Assembly (NCBI GenBank): GCA_905479965.1
Contig: CAJQOR010000427.1
Location: forward strand, 1 to 5,076
Origin: an uncultured Rhizobiaceae group bacterium
GTDB lineage: Bacteria > Pseudomonadota > Alphaproteobacteria > Rhizobiales > Rhizobiaceae
DNA: 5,076 nt
Direction: 5' to 3'
Part shown: positions 1 to 5,076 of the stretch, piece after piece
How positions within the stretch are numbered: the stretch's first letter is position 1
How the letters are laid out: each line of letters begins with the position of its first letter
Translations under genes and position numbers: made by a program
The notes under the pieces: model-generated
The model's input: only the letters and a program-made list of their open reading frames with translations
The model's database searches: none
Told to the model about the DNA's origin: nothing

Positions 1-604
<604 letters not shown>

Positions 605-626
605 GCCAGATTTGATAACCTGTTTC

Positions 627-650
627 CCCGTCCGAACATCTTCGGGCGGG
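627..650 (+). promoter_or_regulatory. Intercistronic stem-loop between binding protein and ATPase genes
   Basis: CCCGTCCGAA and TTCGGGCGGG form a 10-bp stem (nine Watson-Crick pairs and one G-U) around the 4-base loop CATC. It starts 22 bases after the binding-protein stop and ends 20 bases before the ATPase start. What follows (TTCGATTATA) is not a convincing U-tract, so it is a weak candidate for a full terminator. In ABC importer operons a stem-loop here typically protects the 3' end of the binding-protein mRNA or causes partial termination, giving an excess of binding protein over ATPase and permease. The structure is seen directly; the role is inferred. Confidence 0.7.
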
Positions 651-670
651 TTCGATTATAAGAGGCCGCA

Positions 671-1693
671 ATGAGCAACACCAAACCCGTCATATCCTGT
701 AAAAATGTTTGGAAGCTGTTTGGCCCAAACCCCCAAAATTATATAAAATCCATGCCAGATGGGCATGATTACGATAGCATCAGAAATGATGGCTATATTG
801 CAGGTGTGAAGGATGTATCCATTGAGGTTTCACACGGTGAAATGCTTGTTATTATGGGCCTATCAGGTTCAGGAAAATCGACGCTTGTTCGCTGCTTTTC
901 TCGCCTTCATGACATCACCAGTGGCACCATTGAGGTGGATGGCCAAGACATAATGTCTTTGACTGAGAAAGAGCTGATTGATCTACGCCGTAATAAAATG
1001 GGAATGGTTTTTCAGTCTTTTGGACTTCTGCCGCATCGGACGGTTTTAGAAAATGTCGCCCTACCACTAGAAATGCGCGGCCAAGGAACGCACGAGCGCC
1101 GTGCACGTGCGCTGGAAGTTATCAAACTCGTTGGTCTTGATGGCCGGGAAAACTATTTCCCAAGAGAACTCTCTGGTGGCCAGCAACAGCGAGTGGGTAT
1201 CGCTCGCTCTCTTGCTATTGAACCTGATATTTGGTTTTTGGATGAGCCATTTTCCGCTCTTGATCCATTAATTCGTCGGGAGATGCAAGACGAGTTTTTA
1301 CGCTTGCAAGAAATTCTCGGTAAAACGATTGTTTTTATTACCCATGATTTTGACGAGGCCTTACGTCTTGCGGACCGCATCGCGATAATGAAAGATGGCT
1401 CCGTGGAACAATGCGATACACCGGATCAGATTGTGTTAAATCCCGCTACAGAATATGTGCGAAAATTTACCGAAGAAATTGATAAAGCCCGAGTTGTGAG
1501 AGCTGGAAGCATCGCCAAACAGGATGAAAAAGGTTCTGGGAAAGCGGTTGACGCAAAAGCCAATGTTCATTCTTTGGCTCGATTACTTGTCAACGACAAA
1601 CGCGCATGGATACCAGTGGTGGATGCTGACGGCTCAAAATTAGGAGCAATAAATCGCCAAGAAGCGCTCGAAATTCTTCTAGGTGCAGGATAA
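671..1693 (+). CDS. proV: ProV/OpuAA-type ATP-binding subunit of osmolyte ABC importer
   Basis: This cytoplasmic ATPase of 340 residues powers betaine/proline-type uptake. All ABC motifs are intact: Walker A GLSGSGKST (63-71), Q-loop Gln115 in VFQSFGLLPH, signature LSGGQ (167-171), Walker B IWFLDE (187-192, catalytic Glu192), D-loop SALD (195-198) and switch His225 in ITHDFDEA. The N-terminal extension before Walker A, with a KLFG motif near 15-18, is characteristic of the ProV/OpuAA/ChoV branch. Residues about 275-340 (ending in a VVDADGSKLGAI stretch) resemble one CBS half-domain, so the protein is about 60 residues shorter than E. coli ProV (400 residues, CBS pair). The ATG at 671 has a good Shine-Dalgarno, AGAGG at 661-665. 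The gene sits between the binding-protein gene and the double permease, which it overlaps by one base. Its signature reads LSGGQQQR and its Walker B LDEPF, unlike the MSGGMKQR and MDEAF of the other ATPase in this window. Substrate specificity is not visible in an ATPase. Confidence 0.93.
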   Translation: MSNTKPVISCKNVWKLFGPNPQNYIKSMPDGHDYDSIRNDGYIAGVKDVSIEVSHGEMLVIMGLSGSGKSTLVRCFSRLHDITSGTIEVDGQDIMSLTEKELIDLRRNKMGMVFQSFGLLPHRTVLENVALPLEMRGQGTHERRARALEVIKLVGLDGRENYFPRELSGGQQQRVGIARSLAIEPDIWFLDEPFSALDPLIRREMQDEFLRLQEILGKTIVFITHDFDEALRLADRIAIMKDGSVEQCDTPDQIVLNPATEYVRKFTEEIDKARVVRAGSIAKQDEKGSGKAVDAKANVHSLARLLVNDKRAWIPVVDADGSKLGAINRQEALEILLGAG

Positions 1694-3672
1694 TGGCGCA
1701 AACACTAAGCATAACAGAAAACGCAGAGCCAGAGCCGACAGCCCGGCTCAGCCGAAGACAAGTGTGTGTCGGTATTGTTACAACAGCTGTATTAATGATT
1801 ATTTTCCGCCCATTTCTACCCGAATTTCTGGTGAGATTACCGGAAACTTGGATACCACCCTTGGCAATCTGGCTGGACGCCATCTTTAATTTCGTCAAAG
1901 ATGATTTGGGATTACTGACGCTTACAAGAACCATAACAGCCGGTCTTGAATGGTGTCTTGATGTCACTGCGAACCTTCTCCATGGCAAAAGACGATGGCC
2001 ATTTCTTGGCCCCATTCCCTGGACTGCTATCGCTGCATTTGCAGCGGTGCTCGGTTGGTATCTAGGTGGTTGGCGCATGTCTTTACTGGCCGGCGGTACG
2101 TTTGTCTGGACGGCGCTTATTGGTCAATGGGAAATAGCCATGCAGACTATGTCGGTCTTGGTCGTCGCTGCACCCCTTGCCTTTATTATCGGTATCTTAC
2201 TAGGAATTGCGGCATGGAAGTATCGTTGGTTCGATAACATAATAAGACCCGTACTCTCTGTTCTGCAAACCCTGCCTTTTTTTACTTACCTATTACCAGC
2301 AGTCATCTTCTTTAAAGTTGGCCCAACGGCTGGCGCTGTGGCAACCGTAATCTACGCCATTCCACCCATGATCCTGATGACAACTTTGGGCCTTAAGAAA
2401 GTACCAGACGAGGTAATAGAAGCAGGTCAAATGAGTGGTTGCACACGCTGGCAGATGTTGCGTCACATATATTTACCATCGGCACGTACTGAAATTTTGG
2501 TAGGCCTCAATCAGGTCATTATGCTCTGCTTGGCTATGGTCGTATTGACCGCTTTTATAGGCATGCCCGGGCTTGGTGCAAAACTGCTTGCAATGATGGG
2601 AAGCTTCAAACTTGGCCGCAGCTTTGAAATAGGTGTCACTATTGTACTTCTGGCCGTGATGCTCGACCGCATGTCCAAAGCCTGGGTGATCAAACAACCT
2701 GAGCATTTTGAACAGGATACTCCGTGGTGGGAAAAGCATAAATATGCATTGCTCGCACTTGGTGCTTTTGTTGCTTTCCTGATCGTGGCTCAGTTCGTGC
2801 AAGTTGCTGAAGAAATTACGAGGAAGCAGAACTTTTCCAAAGGAAAAGAGATTGATTTAATCATCAAAAATGTTCTTGATATTGACGCAGTCCAAGCTGT
2901 CACGAATTGGCTTAGATGGTTTTTGAATGTTAAAATTCTAATACCTTTCAGAAACTTTATGCTCTATATTCCAACGACAGCTTTTATCATGTTGATTGTT
3001 GCGTTCTCTCTTTGGTTGGGTGGCCGAAAATCAGCAATCTATGCCGCCGTATTTTTTACAATAGTTGCATTTAGCGGATGGTGGGATAGATCAGTGATTA
3101 CGCTTTATACCGTAATTTCTGCCGTGGCACTTTCCATGTTAATTGGCATACCAACTGGCATTGCTGCAGCGCGCAGTGAAAAATGGTCCAAACGTATCTT
3201 ACTGGTATGCGACACAGCCCAAACCTTCCCTAGTTTTATTTATCTCATACCTGCCATTATGTTGTTTGGTGTAAATGATGTAGCCGTAATTTTTTCGATC
3301 TTGATTTTTGCGACCGTCCCATTAACACGCTACACAATTGAGGGGTTACGCACAGTTCCACCAGAGATGACCGAAGCTGCTGATATGTCAGGCGCTACGC
3401 GTCGCCAAAAATTATGGAAAGTGCAATTGCCGTTAGCCTTACCAACTATGGCTGTTGGCTTCAACCAAGCCATTATGTTTGCATTTTTTATGGTTATCAT
3501 CGCCGCCTTCATAGGAACGCAAGATCTGGGGCAAGAGCTTCAACGTACTCTTGCAGGAACGAATTTGGGAAAGAACTTTGTTCTCGGGATGTGTGTTTCC
3601 CTAATGGCTCTCACTTTTGATATAGCCATATTGCGTTGGGCTGAAGAGAAAAAGAAAAAACTAGGCTTATAA
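1693..3672 (+). CDS. proW: Fused double-domain permease of glycine betaine/proline-type ABC importer
   Basis: This inner-membrane channel subunit has 659 residues, about twice the usual 280-350 for ProW/OpuAB/ChoW. It contains two binding-protein-dependent permease domains. Each has an EAA loop that docks on the ATPase: EAGQMSGCTRWQ...IYLP (243-262) and EAADMSGATRRQ...VQLP (561-580). Other landmarks also repeat at an offset of exactly 318 residues: LGG 124/442, GIAA 171/489, LQTLPFFTYLLPA against AQTFPSFIYLIPA 191/509, and NQ-IM 273/591. The halves are joined by a hydrophobic segment (about 350-370) and a charged linker (about 371-415). An extra N-terminal hydrophobic segment lies near 24-40. 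One chain could therefore provide both transmembrane halves for an ATPase dimer. The start ATG shares its A with the upstream TAA (TAATG), and AGGTG at 1681-1685 is a plausible ribosome site, indicating translational coupling. The C terminus is basic (EEKKKKLGL). The gene converges on the opposing ATPase gene with 19 bases between stops. The symbol is by family; each half is ProW-like. Confidence 0.92.
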   Translation: MAQTLSITENAEPEPTARLSRRQVCVGIVTTAVLMIIFRPFLPEFLVRLPETWIPPLAIWLDAIFNFVKDDLGLLTLTRTITAGLEWCLDVTANLLHGKRRWPFLGPIPWTAIAAFAAVLGWYLGGWRMSLLAGGTFVWTALIGQWEIAMQTMSVLVVAAPLAFIIGILLGIAAWKYRWFDNIIRPVLSVLQTLPFFTYLLPAVIFFKVGPTAGAVATVIYAIPPMILMTTLGLKKVPDEVIEAGQMSGCTRWQMLRHIYLPSARTEILVGLNQVIMLCLAMVVLTAFIGMPGLGAKLLAMMGSFKLGRSFEIGVTIVLLAVMLDRMSKAWVIKQPEHFEQDTPWWEKHKYALLALGAFVAFLIVAQFVQVAEEITRKQNFSKGKEIDLIIKNVLDIDAVQAVTNWLRWFLNVKILIPFRNFMLYIPTTAFIMLIVAFSLWLGGRKSAIYAAVFFTIVAFSGWWDRSVITLYTVISAVALSMLIGIPTGIAAARSEKWSKRILLVCDTAQTFPSFIYLIPAIMLFGVNDVAVIFSILIFATVPLTRYTIEGLRTVPPEMTEAADMSGATRRQKLWKVQLPLALPTMAVGFNQAIMFAFFMVIIAAFIGTQDLGQELQRTLAGTNLGKNFVLGMCVSLMALTFDIAILRWAEEKKKKLGL

Positions 3673-3680
3673 GACTAGTT
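3649..3680 (-). terminator. Probable intrinsic terminator of the minus-strand operon
   Basis: Read on the - strand, AACTAG (3680-3675) pairs with CTAGTT (3664-3659). An inner CT/AG pair and a TATA loop come from the palindrome CTTATAAG. A U-rich run (six T, C, five T, overlapping the stem end) follows immediately. It starts 11 bases past the stop of the - strand ATPase gene, the expected place. The stem is AT-rich and only six pairs plus two after a mismatch, so efficiency may be modest. It overlaps the Lys-rich 3' coding end and stop of the opposing permease gene. On the + strand the same hairpin lacks a T-run. Confidence 0.5.
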
Positions 3681-3691
3681 CGCTTTCGGCA

Positions 3692-4756
3692 TTACGATGT
3701 TTTTTGACGCATTCCACCTTCGGCGGCGCTCGTTGGAACCAGGGCCTGAACAAGTGTTTTCATATCAACCAATCCGACTTTATGCCCATTTTTTATCACG
3801 GTAAAAGTCTGTCCCACATCACCCTTAGATTTTGAGATGACGGATTCCAACGTATCATCCGCGTCCACTTCGCCTGATGTTGTTGAAGCGGAACTCTCAG
3901 AATAAGACGTCATAATAGAGCGCACGCGCAACACGCGTGCACGGTTTATATCGCTGATAAAATCAACAATGTAAGGATCGTTTGGATGCAATAAAATATC
4001 TTGCGGTTCACCTTGTTGAACCACAATGCCATCCTTTAAAATGACAAGGTGGTCAGCAAGCTTTAAAGCTTCATCCAGATCATGACTGATAAACACAATT
4101 GTCTTTTGCAACTCTTTTTGCAGCTCGAGCAAAAGATCCTGCATATCTGTTCGAATAAGTGGATCAAGTGCAGAAAAGGCTTCATCCATTAGCATGATGG
4201 GTGCGTTTGATGTGAGTGCACGCGCAATTCCAACACGTTGCTTCATACCACCGGACATCTGATGAGGATATTGTTGGTCTTGACCTTTAAGGCCAACGCG
4301 TTCCAACCATTTGAGTGCGTCTTTTTCATAGTCGCTTGGACTTGTGCCGCGGACAGCTTGCGCCAATCCTGTGTTTTCCAAAACTGTTCTATGCGGAAAT
4401 AGCGCAAAATGCTGAAACACCATAGACATTTGAAGGCGTCTCATCTGCCGCAAACGATCTTCATCAAAATTCAAGACATTTTCGCCATCGATCCAAATCT
4501 CTCCAGATGTCGGTTCAATAAGTCGATTGAAATGACGAACGAGTGTAGACTTCCCCGAACCAGACAACCCCATAATGACGGTGATTTCTCCCGCATACAT
4601 ATCAATATTGATATCGCTGAGACCCAGAACATGATTATGCTGGTTTAAAAGTTCTTGTTTGCTCATGCCTTGATGAACATGTTCAAGCATAGGCGTTGGG
4701 TTGCCACCAAAAATCTTGTAGAGGCTTCGAATGGAGATGCTTTTTTGTTTTTCCAT
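3692..4756 (-). CDS. proV: ProV-type ATP-binding subunit of a second osmolyte ABC importer
   Basis: This cytoplasmic ATPase of a betaine/proline-type importer has 354 residues from the preferred start. Motifs, numbered from that start, are Walker A GLSGSGKST (63-71), Q-loop Gln115 in VFQHFALFPH, signature MSGGM (167-171), Walker B IMLMDE (187-192, catalytic Glu192), D-loop SALD (195-198) and switch His225 in ISHDLDEA. The MSGGMKQRVGIARAL, MDEAFSALDPLIRT and FISHDLDEA stretches are very close to E. coli ProV. The tail after about residue 275 has a Ser/Thr-rich linker (SESSASTTSG), then one CBS-like segment, shorter than the tandem CBS of E. coli ProV. An ATG at 4771 (five codons further upstream) is in frame but has no Shine-Dalgarno, whereas GAGAAA at 4767-4762 lies 5 bases before the ATG at 4756. 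The gene is 23 bases downstream of a ProW-like permease gene, so the two are probably cotranscribed. No binding-protein gene of this system is in the window. Confidence 0.92.
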   Translation of the reverse strand: MEKQKSISIRSLYKIFGGNPTPMLEHVHQGMSKQELLNQHNHVLGLSDINIDMYAGEITVIMGLSGSGKSTLVRHFNRLIEPTSGEIWIDGENVLNFDEDRLRQMRRLQMSMVFQHFALFPHRTVLENTGLAQAVRGTSPSDYEKDALKWLERVGLKGQDQQYPHQMSGGMKQRVGIARALTSNAPIMLMDEAFSALDPLIRTDMQDLLLELQKELQKTIVFISHDLDEALKLADHLVILKDGIVVQQGEPQDILLHPNDPYIVDFISDINRARVLRVRSIMTSYSESSASTTSGEVDADDTLESVISKSKGDVGQTFTVIKNGHKVGLVDMKTLVQALVPTSAAEGGMRQKTS

Positions 4757-4761
4757 AATAG

Positions 4762-4767
4762 TTTCTC
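4762..4767 (-). promoter_or_regulatory. Ribosome-binding site deciding the start of the minus-strand ATPase
   Basis: On the - strand GAGAAA sits 5 bases before the ATG at 4756. The in-frame ATG at 4771 is preceded by an A/T-rich stretch (AAATTATTCA) with no purine-rich site. This favours the downstream start, which also places every ATPase motif at the same residue numbers as in the other ATPase of this window (Walker A at 63-71 in both). The match to a consensus Shine-Dalgarno is only partial. Confidence 0.5.
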
Positions 4768-4779
4768 GCATTGAATAAT

Positions 4780-5076
4780 TTAATGATTGCTGACACTTGA
4801 TGCAGCGTTAATTCTCGCAAGCGCAGCTTTCGTAACGCGATCCAAAATGATTGCAAGAAGCACAATACCCAGACCAGCGACCAGGCCAACACCCAATTCT
4901 AGGTTTCGAATTCCGCGCAACACAAGAACACCAAGTCCAGGAGCTGACACCAGAGATGCGATGACAACCATTGCAAGGCTCATCATAATTGTTTGGTTTA
5001 CACCTGCCATGATGTTGGGCAATGCGAGCGGTATCTCAACATTGTAAAGTTTCTGACGTTTAGTCATGCCAAAGGC
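4780..5076 (-). CDS. proW: ProW/OpuAB-type permease of the second osmolyte ABC importer (5' end missing)
   Basis: This is the C-terminal 98 residues of an inner-membrane permease, open to the right edge of the window. Ala-Phe-Gly precedes the ATG at 5067, so that Met is internal. The visible part starts inside the EAA loop (FGMTKRQKLYNVEIPLALP), which contacts the ATPase. It continues with GVNQTIMMSLAMVVIASLV, the conserved APGLG motif, and a last hydrophobic helix (GVGLVAGLGIVLLAIILDR). NQ-IM, LAMVV and PGLG match the first half of the fused permease in the other operon closely, confirming the family. Here the protein stops at the normal ProW C terminus (SSVSNH, TAA at 4782-4780), so this half is not followed by a second permease domain. 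A single-domain permease working as a homodimer is likely, although a fusion on the missing N-terminal side cannot be excluded. The ATPase gene follows 23 bases downstream. The start, promoter and any binding-protein gene are outside the window. Confidence 0.88.
   Translation of the reverse strand, partial: AFGMTKRQKLYNVEIPLALPNIMAGVNQTIMMSLAMVVIASLVSAPGLGVLVLRGIRNLELGVGLVAGLGIVLLAIILDRVTKAALARINAASSVSNH

Noticed and set aside
605..670. Internal promoter in the gap before the + strand ATPase
   Set aside because: TTGATA at 612-617 resembles a -35 box, but the only -10-like sequence (TATAAG region near 657) is about 39 bases away, far beyond usual spacing.
1683..1889. Short + strand open frame starting just before the permease
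   Set aside because: It is in another frame of the permease gene, shows no family features and has no separate ribosome site better than that of the permease.
1590..2078. Long minus-strand open frame (162 codons) across the ATPase/permease junction
   Set aside because: It lies antisense to two clear genes, has no recognisable motif or ribosome site, and its composition is that of a shadow frame.
2473..2802. Minus-strand open frame of 109 codons inside the permease gene
   Set aside because: It is antisense to a conserved permease domain with an EAA motif; the protein is low-complexity in character with no recognisable domain.
3683..3706. Possible + strand terminator: GCAT/ATGT pairing followed by TTTTTT
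   Set aside because: The stem is only four pairs including a G-U, too weak to support a terminator call, and the T-run is coding for the opposing gene.
4683..4892. Minus-strand open frame bridging the permease and ATPase genes of the right operon
   Set aside because: It overlaps both genes out of frame; the in-frame products match ProW and ProV, so this is a shadow.

Overview
The window holds parts of two osmolyte-type ABC importers of the glycine betaine / proline / choline uptake family (ProU/OpuA/Cho). They are encoded on opposite strands and converge near position 3680. A diderm, probably an alphaproteobacterium of moderate GC (mid-40s percent by eye), fits best. The solute-binding protein carries ProX-like paired cysteines suited to an oxidising periplasm, and short-tailed ProV-like ATPases and a fused double permease are, as I recall, seen in that class. 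The taxonomic assignment is inference; no rRNA or marker gene is present.

Left operon (+ strand, 1-3672): the 3' part of a periplasmic solute-binding protein gene (cut by the window edge), a 66-base gap containing a near-perfect 10-bp stem-loop, a ProV-type ATPase gene (671-1693), and an unusually long permease gene (1693-3672) whose start overlaps the ATPase stop by one base (TAATG). The 659-residue permease is two ProW-like permease domains in one chain. The two halves align without gaps at a constant offset of 318 residues, so one polypeptide should supply the whole membrane channel.

Right operon (- strand, 5076-3692): the 3' end of a conventional ProW-like permease gene (cut by the window edge) followed by a second ProV-type ATPase gene. 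No binding protein for this system is visible; it may lie to the right of the window or elsewhere. A likely - strand intrinsic terminator (hairpin plus U-rich tract) lies at 3649-3680, overlapping the 3' coding end of the opposing permease gene.

In each importer the periplasmic binding protein would deliver a quaternary-amine or proline-like solute to the permease, with the ATPase dimer powering uptake. Both ATPases end in short, single-CBS-like tails rather than the tandem CBS pair of E. coli ProV. The two systems differ in ATPase motifs and permease architecture, so they look like distinct subfamilies rather than a recent duplication. Exact substrates cannot be read from sequence alone. Apart from the edges and short gaps the window is fully coding. 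I found no mobile element, CRISPR array, RNA gene or clearly new system.
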